Made by a program: the position numbers and the translations under genes. 64,000 nt of DNA, from positions 23,810,847 through 23,874,846 of the forward strand of contig NC_031771.1 of assembly GCF_001522545.3 (NCBI RefSeq). Reading direction: 5' to 3'. The notes below the pieces were generated by a model. It did not search any database and was not told where the DNA came from. It worked only from the letters and a program-made list of their open reading frames with translations. Positions 35,220 through 47,849 of this stretch are shown in pieces. The first letter of the stretch is position 1. Each line of letters opens with the position of its first letter. This DNA is from Parus major. Taxonomy: Eukaryota; Chordata; Aves; Passeriformes; Paridae.

Positions 35220-38200
35220 ATTCCAGATGTGCCCCCTGACCAGACTCCATCTCCCTGCTTGGACAAGGCTCAGATGACTGTCCCTCCCTTGTCTCCATGG
35301 GAAGGAAATACAAGTGAATAGGAAGAGAGGAAAGAAGCTGCTCCCTGTTCCAGCTGGTCCCTCAGCCCAAGTAACTGGAGCAACACCGTCACAAAAGGGT
35401 TGTCTGCAGCTCAGGGACAGCCAAAGCTCTCGGGTGCCTCTTTACTCAAGTCTGTGGGTATCTCCTAGGCTATGATATGAGGACAGCTTGCTTGCAAAAA
35501 CCACATCACAACCTGGTCTTTTCAAAAGCGAGGTCCTTCTGGCTCTCTCTAAGGTTTAAGCAGTATTGAGCTCTGAGGAATTATTGTAGGATGTGAGTGC
35601 TCAAAATTTGTGATCAGGTTACCTTATACTGAATACTCTTAAGAAGGAGCACATTAAACAGTGGTGGTTTTGGAAAGCTTGGCTCTGCTTTGGGCAGACC
35701 TGTTCTGCTGTAACCAGATACTATCAATCATGCTCTGCTCTTTTGCAGGACAAATACACTTAACCTTAGTGGCTGCTTCAGAAGTTTAAAAGCTTATTTT
35801 TCTCCTGTGTTCTCTGCAATAATATCTGCCTCCACCCCACTCTGTGTACACAGAGCCTGTGATTACTTTGAAAGAGATTGTTGGAAAGAAGGAACTCAAG
35901 CAGGAAAATAATTGCAATATATAAGCTTGATTTCCAAATGCAGCAAAACCCCACAAATCGGCTCTGAGGACAAGAATACCTCTGTCACCAGCTTACTTGC
36001 CTGAGAGGATTGTTCCTGCTGACAACGTCTGGTGTTTGGCAGATCACAAGCCAAGGCCAAGAACTCCTTTACTGTGAAAACCTCCCACCTTCACATCCTA
36101 GTTTATTTTCTTTAAAACAGGATGAAGTGGATAAAAAAGTGAAAAATGTACTCTCCTATCCAGTTTGTCTTAACAAACTGCTTTGAAAAATAATTTATCT
36201 GGAAATGCTTCTGATGTAAACCAATTAGTCTGAATCTTTCTGACTTTCTTTGGTCTTGATTCTCCATTTTTCAAATGATAAATGTTTATACCACAATCGT
36301 AGCCTTTTTGAAGAAAAAAAAAACCACTATAACAAACTTCTTTTTTTCCTGCAACTAGAACATTCAAATTTCTCAATCACCTGTTCTGATCTGATATTGA
36401 TTTCCTTTAGTATTTCTTCTTCCTCCTTAGGGAAATAAATCTGTTTCTGGTATCTATCAGCCATTTTTCCCTTTGATAAAAAGAATTCATATAATTCTTA
36501 AGTAATGCTAAATCTTCTGTCAACAAATTAGTCTTGTCATCAGCCATAAGGGGCCTCATGATCTTCTTGGTGACCTCTTGCTTCTATAAAAACTTGAGAA
36601 AAAAATCCATGCATAATAACTCTTGGCTATTCCTGTGATGTTTCTACTTTCATTTAGAAGTTTTTATGATATTTTTGAACCAAATTGGTTATTTTTTTCC
36701 CTCAGAACAAAGCTGGAAACTTTAAAAAATATCCTATTTGTAGGTATGATGGCAGGGGCTTAAGACAGCAAATGAATATATGTGTAAGGTTAATTCAATA
36801 TGTGCAGGTTAATTCAGTAAAATCAATAATTTAGTGGCTAGAGAGCTCCTTGGAGATAAATGGGTTGTATGAGATACGGGATCAAGTTTTCTTTGTCCCA
36901 TTCCAGATAAGTGCCCAAATCACTAGATTATATGATCAGTCCATCTTTTTCTAGTCAAAGAATTATTTATCCACTGTTCTTCACTAGTAGAGAGAAATTT
37001 GGGGTAATACTTTCCCAAAAATCATATGCATGCTCCAGCTCTTGGGTTATTTGCTGTTTTTTCTACATGCTTTGATGAAAATTCAATAAAGAACTCTCTT
37101 TACATGATTAAAAAAAGGTTTCAACACTTTCAAATGCAAAATTTTTACACTGAAAAATGCACATTTTTTCCCAGTCTTCCCCATCCCATGACATCACTGC
37201 TTTTCTGTGTTAGTAGTTTAGTAGGCTCAGGATTTCATTTTATTGTTTAAGATCTCACAAGTTGCTTTGCTTGGCTTGAAGCATAGGAATGAAGTACAGG
37301 CTCTGTGACTAAAGCCATTGTCCATCACAGTACAATAATGTACTAAAGGATGTTTTCCCTTAGCTTTAATTGTGTTTTTCTTTTTTTCCTCTGATTTCTT
37401 ATAAACTCAACTGGTACTCCACACAGTATTCAAACTTGGATATATTTAAAACATGGGTTTTTTTGCAAATTGTATCTTCCTATCTATTTCTAATTTTTTT
37501 TTAACATTATATGTAATTTTTCCCCAGTGAATTTTCCATGAAAATGTAGCCTTTGCTTCTAGTTAACATTTAACTGTAACTGTCATACCTAATGCCTTAT
37601 TAATCTCTTGATGCATTGTGTCAGTCTGAAGTTGCTTAAACTCAGCCCTGATGCTGTTGTCAGGCTTTCCAGATTTTCAGTGGTGTGGGTTTGCAGATTT
37701 ACCTCTTCATCTCCAATATGTGTGCAGCTGATTCTTAAAAACTCTGTCAAAAAATTGCTATCATTTCACAAATTTTAAAGGAAAACCCAGCTCTATACCA
37801 TGTGCTCAGAGCTATTGCTTGATTTATTTCTTCCACTTAATATGCCCCAGATTATATCCAGCACTTGAATACTCCCATTTCTACTTAGTTTTCTGTCTCC
37901 CTTCAAAACCATATTAGTTTATTGTTGCCTCCTGTGCAGTTCCATCTACCATCTTATTTCTTTTAACTCGGGTTTTGAACCCTGGTAATTGTAACCAGCT
38001 GGTAATGTCTCCTGGGGTTCCAACCTCTGTAAATTTTACTTCCATTTAGCACCTGGACACATTCTCCACCTTGCCTGCTCTCTGAACAGCAGAGATTTGA
38101 AGGGGGTAGGACAGAAAGCAACTACTGCACTGTCTCTTGAACTGGAAGTTTCCATGATCAAAATTAAGTGCAAAGCAACTGTATTTTGTGTTCTGTATAC

Positions 38201-39030
38201 AGTGTCAGACACAGGCAGGAAGAAAATTTTCTTGTTTTCTGAAATCACCACCTTGGAAGGTTTACTTTCTCCAAGTCATGCCCCAGACAAACAATTGGAT
38301 TCTGCTGGTGCTAGAGGAATGGATTGTCTCTTTTATTGTGTATTCTCTGGTGGGATTTCCTCTGCTAAAAATCAAAGTGATTTCCATGCTGTGACATTTC
38401 TGAAAATTAATAATTTACTTTAATTTACAAATTTCTGCCATTCCTGCATCTTTTGCTTAGTTGAAAACCACTCCAGGGCACAGCAGTATTGTCGGCATCA
38501 TACTGACTAAAGAGAAACAGTCATATGCTTATCTGTATGTGGTATCTCTTGTGCTTTCCTTAGCATTAACTACAAGGTTCAACCATATTTTTTCCCTAGA
38601 ATTAAACAAATGGCAAAAATTAGGAGTTAAAGAGCTGTGAATTTTATTTTAAAAGTATTGCCCATGTTGATTTAAAGTTTGTGCAATCATATATCCATCA
38701 AATAACTGGCTAATGTGAGGCTAATATGGCTAATAAAAATTTCAGAGGCTTGTTGCCTAAAAAAAAATAATTGAATTCAGAATCTGTGAACTTAGAATAT
38801 AATGTTTCTGATATATTTCAAAGCGTACATTAGTTATAGCTAATAAATGTAAAACATAAATACTATTTAATTTACTCTGTCCATATGGTAAAACTTTAAT
38901 ATTAAACACTTGTCTTTTCCTGCTGTGATAACTGGCTGTGATGTCATAAGCATGAATTATGGGCTGGTCATGCCAGGGAATTTAGACCAGGAATTTAAGT
39001 TATTTGAATAAAATTTTCTCATATTTGTCA
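35220..39030. other. Non-coding stretch, nothing recognised
   Basis: AT-rich from about 36100 onward. The frame at 38097-38423 (108 codons) shows no domain. No transposon was recognised. Confidence 0.5.
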
Positions 39031-39045
39031 TTTTTATTCCCCCAG

Positions 39046-39221
39046 TAGATGTGCCTCATGATCTCTGGCAGCTCAGATGGGAGTGGGAAGCACAATCAGG
39101 TACAGGAAATCTGCTGTGGACTGGCCTCTACACAGCAGAAAAGGCCAAAACCAGAGCTTGACCATGGATGAAGAAAGCTGCCCAAAACAGGAGTGCAGCC
39201 TGAAGAGCCAGGAGTACTCAG
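39046..39221 (+). other. Candidate exon inside a GC-richer block
   Basis: A pyrimidine run ending in CCCCCAG (AG at 39044-39045) precedes the segment. CAG followed by GTAGGC marks a moderate donor at 39222. The whole GC-richer block reaches about 39520, and a frame from 39077 stays open for 144 codons through and beyond the donor. The translation is Gln/Ser/Ala-rich and unrecognised. Alternatives are an unrecognised old transposon or a non-coding RNA exon. Confidence 0.18.
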
Positions 39222-39529
39222 GTAGGCCCTTGTTCCTGAGCACAGGAGCAAACCAAAACTGGCAGCTTTGTCAGTGGGAGGAGAGGCATTTCCAGAGCGG
39301 GTTTGATGTGGGAGAAGCTTTCCCCAGTGCAGCAGCTCTCACCAAGCAGCTGAGGATTGCTCAGGGAGCAGCCACTGTTAGAGGCACAAGAGGGCTATGG
39401 GATTGTTTCCAGAGGGTTTGGGGGGCCAGGGCTGAAAAAGCCGCACCTGCTCAGGTGCAGCTCACCTGGGTACCATGCGTTAGAAGAGCACACTCTGGAG
39501 AGTACGTATGATTCAGGTGATGCATTAGG

Positions 39530-40680
39530 AAGGTCATCTAGGCATAGTTTGTAGTGAAATCTGAGCCATCAGAAGACAATTTGCCGAATAAAACCTTCTA
39601 AGATGAGCACTCACTCGACACAGAACAGCATCTATATTTCATTGCTCTAGTCTGGAGGGTAATTACATTTTTTAAGGCTAACATAGCAAGAATCTCACTG
39701 GTTATATAATACACAATAACAGTGTTTATAGCTCTCAGATATATGGACTGAAAACACTAACTGCCATCTCCAGCTCAACCAAGCCACTCGGGCTCTCCAG
39801 TCAGATCATTACAGACAAGGAGTGCAGTGATCACAAGCACTTTGCAGATTTCTGTTGGAGAAGGGAATTTTTCCTTTATTTTCAAGCTGATTGGTCTTAG
39901 ACCTGTAGCATGGGTATGGACCTGAGGAGCTCAGGTTAACAATTTCTATCTCATCTGAAACAGAGGCAAGCTTTGTGAACATCCTTTCAGAAAAATAATA
40001 TTTTGAAACCATATTAATGTTTGCACAGAGCAAAAGGAAAGGGTGCAAACATTGTAAAAGGAGTTTATACCTCCTGTGCTGTTGCTTTTTGGAAGGCTGT
40101 GCTTGGATTTTGCAGTATTTGCCCTGTTCTTATTATGCTTTAATATTTCAGTGTGGGAAAAATAACTCTAACGTAGGAAGAATGCTGCACTCCAGCGCTC
40201 TTTCCTCAACATACACATACACACATACATACACAAAATAAATGAAACCTTACTTCTTATTAAGGGAAAATATATTCTTGGCAACTTACATTGGGAGATT
40301 ATTGGGGGAAAATAGCTCTCTTTAAGAAAAGTAAGTAAAGGAGGTGCGGGCAGTGACTTTAAATTGGACATTAAACTAATCCAGGGCTATACTTTAATAA
40401 AGGCTAGTGCTGGGAATTCTTATGGATTTTCTAGCTCATTGCTGGGATGACAGAGAAATACAATAAATGTTCTATTACTTACACAAGCTGCTGGTTTTCA
40501 GAAAATTAGTCACCAGTGACCTTTTACCCTTTGTCTTGCTCTCTTTCTCAGTAAAAGTACCTGATCAGAATCAAATGCAGCCCTCTGTATGATGGCATCC
40601 CTGCAGGCTGCACAGGGCATCACTGTGAATATGACTCTTAACATAGCGTAAGATCAGCTTATTTTTCTCACTGTGTAACT
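39530..40680. other. Non-coding stretch, nothing recognised
   Basis: Ordinary sequence apart from a short CA-rich simple repeat at 40209-40236. Confidence 0.5.
40209..40236. repeat. Short TACA/CA simple repeat
   Basis: Imperfect alternation of ACATACAC-type units on the + strand. Confidence 0.75.
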
Positions 40681-40688
40681 GCAATATT

Positions 40689-40714
40689 GGGGGGCAGCAG
40701 GGGAGAGGGAAGGG
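40689..40714 (+). other. G-quadruplex motif
   Basis: Four G-tracts (6, 4, 3 and 3 G) are separated by loops of 5, 3 and 2 bases. This satisfies the usual G3+ N1-7 rule on the + strand. It is the only strict match I noticed in the window. Confidence 0.7.
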
Positions 40715-41209
40715 ACAGAGGAAGAAAATAATCTTTTCATCATCAGTTGTTCTTTTTTCTTTACTTTTTGAAGTGTAGAAGGAAAGAAGGCATAATTCAA
40801 CATTTCTTAGAAACAAATGAAGCCCAAACCACAAAACATAACCAATAAAACTGCTCAGAACTAAAATTTGAGAACTGCAATATGACTTGGTGATATCCCC
40901 AACCTCACAATTCATAAACCTTTGGTTTTGCTTGATATTTTTTTATTTTCCATGAGCATCAAAACATGATGTTTATATTCTCTACAATGAGGCACAGACT
41001 TTTGCAGAGGGGGAGGGGACTATATTACTTGGTGTATACTAGCCCTTTGGTAGAATTATATTGATTAGTTTTCCAGTTAGCAGTGAGACCTCCTTCTGAC
41101 CCTATTTTCAGGGTCAGTAGATCATAATGCAGAAGCACTAAGAGACTGGCATCCCTCCCCACATTGCTTTTTGAAGAGTGTACAGATGACAAAATCATCA
41201 TTTTACAGT

Positions 41210-41229
41210 TATATATATAATATGTGTGT

Positions 41230-41264
<35 letters not shown>
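41210..41264. repeat. TA microsatellite with a short TG interruption
   Basis: A leading TATATATA stretch, then GTGTGTGT, then about 16 TA units (41233-41264). Likely polymorphic in length. Confidence 0.95.
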
Positions 41265-41268
<4 letters not shown>

Positions 41269-41422
41269 CTCTACATGTGCAAAAAGAGTGGGTTTGGACT
41301 CTGATCTGAAAATGAGGTTTAATTTATATATGATTCATAATGACATTTTTTCTGTGAAAATGAAAATACATCCAGCCTCTACTGTACAATTTTAAAAGTG
41401 ATTTTTGTCATAAACTGGTTTG

Positions 41423-41438
41423 TTTTTTTTTTTTTTTT
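41423..41438. repeat. Poly-T run (16 bp)
   Basis: Uninterrupted T homopolymer followed by an A/T-rich remainder. No attached retrotransposon was recognised. Confidence 0.9.
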
Positions 41439-41444
41439 ATTTTG

Positions 41445-42820
41445 GACTAGAAGAGGAATACCTCATGACTGGGCACAATAAAGACAGATGTGAAAGAGGA
41501 ATTCACATATATATTTGAAATGCAACTATTGTTCTGGGATCTTTAGTCTGAGCTCTCAGATATGACCTCGCAAGACAAAGAGCTACACACTCAGCCCCAT
41601 TGCAGGCAGTCTGAGGATGTCCCATGAGCAATCTGTTGACTTCCATCTTGTATTGTATGTCAACCAGACATACCTCTAATTAAACAAGAAATCATTTGTC
41701 AAAACTTGCTGCACTTTTCATATCCAAAATTTTCCATGGCAGGTGTATAACAGACAAAGAACAAGGACAACACGAAATACCTAAAGAATGCTTTTAGTTG
41801 CTATTTTTAATTGCTATTTGAAGCTTACATTTGAAATCCTTGGTCCTGTAAAAGGATAAGGACTGGAGTCAAGGACTCAAATATCCTCACCCTAACACCA
41901 GGACCTTGCAGAATGCTTTTGAACTCCTGTGCTCCCCAAGCACTCTGTAACTGTAGGAGACCGTGCTACTGCCCCGGTAAGAGCCAGTCTGCTCTTATCA
42001 TATTAAGAAAAAGAAGCTTGACTTCTAACAGCTGCTGCCTCTGGTTTTCTCTGTTTCCTTAACTGAACTACAGACTGAAAGGAGCTAATTAATATATTCC
42101 ATGTTAACCATGAAACCACCATCTGGAGAATAAAGGCCTGGAAATAACTCTGGGGAAAAAGAAAGTGAAGTAAGGTGTTAGAAGGCCTGAGTCCTTGCAC
42201 AGCAGGAGACATATGGAGACATATGGACAACACTTTGCCTGCAGCTCTGCTGCTGAAATTTCCTTCTTAGGGTTATCCATATGTTCTGGTCTCAGGGTAT
42301 CTGATGAAATCAGCTTCCCAATTATTGTCCCTTGCCCTTACCCCAGGTCAACAGGTCTTGCAGAGAACATGCCAAATAGCAGCATGCCTACTGCTTCATA
42401 TCATCCTGGTTTTTGAAAGTCTGGAAATAGTATTTAGGAACATAGTGAATAGGTGTTGTTCCTACATGGGCTTCTCAGTTGCATTCAGATTTTAGTGTGG
42501 TCCAGCAGAGATGGCAAAGACAGTATCCCCCTCTTGAATATGTATCCTCTCTTTACTTCCTGATCTTTAGTTTCTTATCTTTTATTTTGACAGGTCTAAG
42601 GTCTGATTCTCCTGTGTGATATGGAGCTCTCAGACTTGAAATTGAGACACAATGCTTTAGTTATTTCTCATAGCAATATGTCACAGGGTTTCAGCATCCT
42701 GGTTTATGAACATAAGATGTTCATAAATCCACCCTTAAGTGATAGAGATTATCTTCTCCACTTGTTTCCCTGCTGAAACAAAGGCAATTTCTTCTTTCTA
42801 CTAGTATCTTAACACACCTG
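41445..42820. other. Non-coding stretch, nothing recognised
   Basis: Contains a short tandem duplication of GAGACATATG near 42207-42230. Otherwise no recognisable element. Confidence 0.5.
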
Positions 42821-42828
42821 GTTTCTTC

Positions 42829-42886
42829 TGGAAGATTTTCTAGGATTCCTAAAATTTCCTAGCAATGGCTAAACAATTGCCATTGT
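42829..42886 (+). repeat. 58-bp direct repeat, copy 1
   Basis: Matches 44245-44302 at 57 of 58 positions; the mismatch is C at 42863 here and T at 44279 in copy 2. The flanks do not match. The unit contains two inverted repeats: CTAGGA (42840-42845) with TCCTAG (42857-42862), and CAATGGC (42863-42869) with GCCATTG (42879-42885). I recognise no known transposon or RNA in it. Confidence 0.9.
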
Positions 42887-43299
42887 GGCCTTCTTGCACC
42901 TGCATGCCAACCAGATCAAATAACTTTCAGTGAGGGTCAGATCCCTAACAGAAGTGAGCTGACTCCAAAGGACTTGGGTGCTGGAGTGAGCAGCTGGTCC
43001 TTTTCCAAATATTTTGGAGCACAGGTATCACCGTGCAGGCTGTCATTACATCCAGCACGTGCCATGTCAGCGTTGAAAACAGGCCAACAGCTGCTCAGTG
43101 GATAAGAGTGACCATATTCCATGCACACACACTGCTTCAGTCCTTCACCAGCTGGTACTGGAGAGACCCTTCCATTTCATGATGGTCGAGAGCCCTTGGT
43201 GTGTCAGGGTGCATTTGTACAGCCATAGCCACATGCAAAAGTGATTTTTCTGATCTGTTCCTCTGCTGCATTTCTCTCTGCAAGGATCACACAAATACA

Positions 43300-43624
43300 C
43301 ACTCTAAGTACTTAAAGGGCTCTTATAAAATAGACAGACAATGGCTTTTGACAAGGGAAGGTAGTGATAGGACAAGGGGGAAGAATTTTAACCTAAAATA
43401 TAAGAGGTTTAAAGAAGAAATTCTTCCTGGTGAGGGTAGAGAGACACTGGAACAGGTTGCTCAGAGAAGCTGTGAATACCCCATCCCTGGAAGTGTTCAG
43501 AGCCAGACCGGATGGGAGTTTGAACAACTTGATCTGCTGGTAGGTGTCCCTGCCTATGGCAGAGGGGTTGGAACAAGCTGATCTTTAGTGCCCCTTCCAA
43601 CCCAAGCCATTCTATGGTTCTGTG
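43300..43624 (+). mobile_element. CR1 LINE, 3' fragment, 5'-truncated
   Basis: The segment carries 3'-end blocks that I recall from avian CR1 elements: GATAGGACAAGGGG near 43366, GAAATTCTTCCTGGTGAGGG near 43417, ACTGGAACAGGTTGC near 43446, CCCCATCCCTGGAAGTGTTC near 43480, GTGTCCCTGCC near 43543, and a 3' terminus with ATTCTATGGTTCTGTGA. CR1 is a non-LTR retrotransposon of birds, crocodilians and turtles; most copies are truncated at the 5' end and lack a poly-A tail. This copy holds no intact reverse transcriptase and is dead. The 5' limit is approximate. Open frames on either strand here are by-products. Confidence 0.93.
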
Positions 43625-43629
43625 AAATG

Positions 43630-44244
43630 TTAATGAAAATGATAATGAACTTACCCTTTTTGTCTCCATGTCTGTTTTAGCAATAACAAATTATTCTGAG
43701 CCTCTCCTTGGCATGTTGGCTGAATTTGTTCACAAAATTTTCATTTAGCATCTCAGTCCCTGAGAGTTTTCCTTCCTTTTCTTGTCATGGGCTTGTGAAC
43801 CACCCAACTAACTGGTCATTCAGTTGGTGTGAAGAAGTGCCCTCTCTAGAGGAAAGTGAGTGGCCCTGATACTTTCTGTCCCAGAGCTATGTTGGCTGAG
43901 CTATCCCCACGGCTGGCACAGATATGTAGCTGCTTCTGTATCAGAGCATGTGAAATTAAAAATTCATGTGAAACTCACCTAATTTCCTTGTCTCCTTAGA
44001 CAAGGCAGCCCATCCGATTAAAAGGGCAATAGATAAGCAAAGAAAGTGGTGTTTCTTACCCTTTTTCAGACAAATTACCTCACTTCATTTCATTGTCATT
44101 GTGCTAAAAGACTTCCTGGAGCTTTGCTTAATTTTGCTAATAATTATCTTAAAACTTAACAATGTAGCATTTTTCCAGTTTCAGCAAAAAGTATTCTTAA
44201 TTAATAATGTTTACAAAGTTGTAAAGTTGGAATGTTTTTAACAG
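43630..44244. other. AT-rich stretch between CR1 and repeat copy 2
   Basis: From about 43980 to 44240 the sequence is rich in TAAT/ATTA homeodomain-type cores. An acceptor-like pyrimidine tract ends at 43680 without a clear donor. Nothing was assigned. Confidence 0.4.
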
Positions 44245-44302
44245 TGGAAGATTTTCTAGGATTCCTAAAATTTCCTAGTAATGGCTAAACAATTGCCATT
44301 GT
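44245..44302 (+). repeat. 58-bp direct repeat, copy 2
   Basis: Second copy of the unit at 42829-42886, 1416 bp downstream in the same orientation with one mismatch. The mismatch turns the outer pair of the second hairpin from C-G to T-G. Sequence on both sides differs from copy 1. Confidence 0.9.
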
Positions 44303-44304
44303 TT

Positions 44305-46190
44305 AAAAAAGGGAAAATATTTTTTTCTTTAAGGGAAAATGCTTTTTTTTCTTTTGTTATTCATCACCCTGAAAAAATTGACTGAGAGGGTAATATTCAA
44401 TCTCCCCTTCTTCCTTTGCCATACATCTTTTCCACACTTCCACAGAGCAGTTGCAATAAATTTGATAAATTTAAATAAGAGTAGGAAGAACGTGCCCATC
44501 AGTAACAGGAGGTGGATGCAGACAATTTAAAATGGCCCCTTAGCACTATTTTTAAACAGCACATCATTTATAAAATGCATTATCCCTCATTGTCTCTTAC
44601 CTAGACAACTGCATATCAGGACCCTGGCAGCATCTTGTCATGTGTGTAAAACAAACTTTTAGCCTCAAAAACACATTCATCCTAGAATCTCTGCTGTTCA
44701 CAGAGGATAATCCAGAGCAGAAGTCTAATACTGGAAGTTTCAGTTGTCTGTTTGGAGTCTTCCCTACTCCAGCATCTGTCCCAAAGACCCACACTGTCTG
44801 GGCAAAAGTTGACCTTTTTGGTGAATCTTCATTCTGTGGACATTTAGTATGAAGAGTATTCTTAATTTATATTATTTACCCAACAGCATTTTGTTGCTTT
44901 AACTAGGTTATTGGAGTTTAATTATTGCTAAAGGATGAGTATAGTTGCTCCTGTGTGAGGACAAGCTTCTTATCATAAATTCTCTGTAACAAAATCTCCC
45001 TTCACCTTTCTCTTTTCTCCAGCTCTGTAGATAGAAGAGCGGCAGTTATGGTTATTTAGGACCTAAGCCTGAAAACCCTTAATCATGTGGATATTCATTG
45101 CTCCCATGGTCTGCCTATTTCATTGATTGTGCTAGTTTATTTTTTCATAGGATCAAGTGACCAATTATAAAACAAGTAAAAATCATAGAAAAATGACAAG
45201 AGTCGATTTAGAGTACAGAGAAGCGCTTATATCCCAAACCTCGTGGCACTTACCCCAAGTAAAGATACTCAATCAGAATCATTAAAAAGGGCTAGTCCTT
45301 CAGCAGCCTGAAATGTGTTCTTTTTACTTCAGAAACATTTCCTGCCATGCCTCACATGGACCTGTTTGCTCACCATTTTGCTTGTGAGTGTTGAGGGGAT
45401 GGATCCTGTTGGCAGTCACACAGGTGGGGACTGTGCAGCCACCCAGGAGATTTGTTAAATTAGTTTGGCTTACCAAGCATGTGGTTGTGCTCCTGCTGCT
45501 TAATTCCTGCCACTGACTGATATTTTTTGTCCAGAAGTCATGCTCTCTAGTCCAGGCACTTTTGTGCTCCTCCATATCAGCAAGGTGTTTTTCTGTTTTG
45601 GTTCCGCTTGGCCCCTTTGGAGAGGGTGGAAAGCCCAGACACCTCTGTAGGATAGAGCCAGTAGCAGCTGCAGTGGAGGGATCCAGTGTTTTACTAAACC
45701 ACATGCAAGCCTGAAGCAGAGGAAGGGCTTTCCCCCATCAGAGCTGAGGGAGAGAGAGCAGAGGGCACCACACACCACCCTTAACCCTTCCCAGCACTAC
45801 CCATGTGCAGATGGGGAAGGCAGGGACTTCTCCTGGGCATTCAGACAGCTCCAGCCAAGGATGCAATGGCTCCAGCCCCTGTTCCACAGGAAGAAGGGGC
45901 CTGGCTGGTGGCCCAGTCTGCAGGGCTGCCAGTTCAATGTCCAGCTTTGTGCAAAATGAATTAAACAAGGTAGCACATCAGTGTGTAAACCAAGCAGAAT
46001 TAGGAATGGGTCCCAGCCAGAAAAGTATGGGTTTGAACCTAAATCACAAACCAAACTTTCCCAAAGGGAATGTTTAGATTCAGGACCATCTCTTAAAATA
46101 AATAATGAATAAATAAGGTCCTGTATAGATTTCTAACTATGTCACTTTATTAACACTATAGATTTTTCAAACACTGAGGGGCTGTAAGAA
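44305..46190. other. Non-coding stretch, nothing recognised
   Basis: A GC-richer block at 45330-45960 is open in several frames on both strands (up to 126 codons on -). None of the translations is recognisable, and open frames on both strands argue against coding. It may hide an old transposon. Confidence 0.4.
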
Positions 46191-46199
46191 TTGCATATA

Positions 46200-46560
46200 C
46201 ATTTCATTAGCAGGGAATTTATGACTACAAGATTGCACTTAAGGTTTGCGCTGACGCTTTATGCACCCTTTTGACCCAGTCCCTTTACTATATTCTGCCC
46301 AGTATTATTTTTCATAAGTCAGGAAACGTTTTCCATATGTTTTGTAGCATTATCCAAAGGGAGTTTGCAGCTGTACTGTTCCTACTTTATCATGTTCGTA
46401 CTGACTGAAGTGCAGACCCCTCCTAGTGACAGTACCCATCTGAAAGATCATAACAACGCATTTTTGGCACGTTATTGTTCTACTTTTGTGTCAAGCCTCC
46501 CCCACGGAACAAAATTGTTTCACAGTTTTTATTAAAATTTACTATAAATGAACAGCTGAA
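46200..46560. promoter_or_regulatory. Candidate conserved non-coding element
   Basis: About eight CpGs are spread through complex sequence in an AT-rich setting (for example near 46250, 46327, 46397, 46457 and 46470), including a CACGTTA site. The texture resembles vertebrate enhancers. No homology information is available. Confidence 0.25.
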
Positions 46561-46569
46561 AAAATAAAC

Positions 46570-47805
46570 AGAAAAGTCTCTGTGTATCTTATTTACTGTC
46601 ATCACAAAAAGAATATCTCTGCTGGAACATTATAACATAACCTAACAGCCAAAACTAACTCACAGAAATAAGCAGAGACATTAGAAAGGTTGAAGGTCAG
46701 GAGAGTTCATTATTTTCAGTAAGCTTAAAAGGCAACAAAGGGGCTGGGGGAGAAGGGAAAAAAAAAGAGGGCAAGAGGAAAGTTATGAAGGTACATGGGA
46801 GCAGCAGATCTGCAGGAGGGGAAAACTGAACCAGGAACCTATGTGGCACAAGGCAACAAAAGGGATGAATGTACCAATATTTTAGCTATCACGTCTTTCT
46901 ACAACAAAGAAAAGCCTCTATGTTTAGCTTTCCTTTGGAAAAACAAATACATTGACCTGAAAAGCCCTAAATAAAACCCCATCTGTGAGTTATTTGAACC
47001 AATTGTGGAACTCCACTGCTAGTTTGCAATATCTGAGGTCTGATCTCACAAGTTATTCTGTAGGCATGTGAGCTTTCTCCTGCAGGCTGACTTTCAGAAA
47101 CTTTGTTTGGACTTAAAATGTATTATTTGGGGAAAATTTTTACTGATGTGCCAAGGTCTAAGTCAAGATGTGGTGTAAGAAGCTGCACTTTGGCTGATGG
47201 CTCCTGTGCCTCCCTGTACATGCTTTCACAAGATCTGAATTTGATCTCCTCGATATGCTTCAGTGGAAAGGAGTTTCTAATCGTAACTGGAAGCAGCTAT
47301 ATCCAAAGAATCAGTTTTAGTAAATCCCACTGAACTCTGTCATGGCAGAGAGACAGTATAAATGCTCCCCATGAGTCCACTAATGAAATGCCTGGCAAAG
47401 CCAAAAAGGGCAAAGAAAAAAATAGAAATCACAGCTGCAATATCAGCTTGAATAATAGAGCTAGGAACTGGAGAGTAATAAAAGATGAGCAAGAGGTCAG
47501 AAATAACACAATATGAAGGCAAAAGGAAGGAGATGAATGCTTTCCAAAAACTGAGGCAAAGAAGAATAAAAAGTGTTCTGAGTCATATGAAAAGCTCACA
47601 TAAAATGATTTAAAAGAGGAAAACTAAAAAGTACTGGGAAGACAAAAGTTAATTTATTTCACGAAGTGTAATATTTAACACTTCACAGCTTCATGCTGGG
47701 ATTATTCCCTGTAGAATCAGTACTAGGAGGCAGATCCCCAATGCCAAGTCCCTAAAATGAGCCTGGACAGACACTTTGTGATTCCAAGTGCTATTTTGAA
47801 GGATC
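46570..47805. other. Non-coding stretch, nothing recognised
   Basis: Includes a purine-rich patch with G-tracts near 46740-46771. No gene was recognised. Confidence 0.5.
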
Positions 47806-47810
47806 TCATT

Positions 47811-47845
47811 TCTTTTTCTTTCTTTCTTTCTTTTTTTTTTTTTTT
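47811..47845. repeat. CTTT/poly-T simple repeat
   Basis: Several CTTT units followed by about 16 uninterrupted T. Confidence 0.92.
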
Positions 47846-47849
47846 AACC

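Noticed and set aside
43201..43669. Open frames of 126 (+) and 86 (-) codons
   Set aside because: They run through the CR1 3' fragment, which is non-coding in this part, and match no CR1 protein.
43681..43750. Acceptor-like tract followed by a 23-codon frame
   Set aside because: No donor, and the frame is too short and unrecognised to separate from chance.
45324..46077. Several frames of 76-126 codons on both strands
   Set aside because: Mutually overlapping on both strands, none recognisable; explained by a local lack of AT-rich stop codons.
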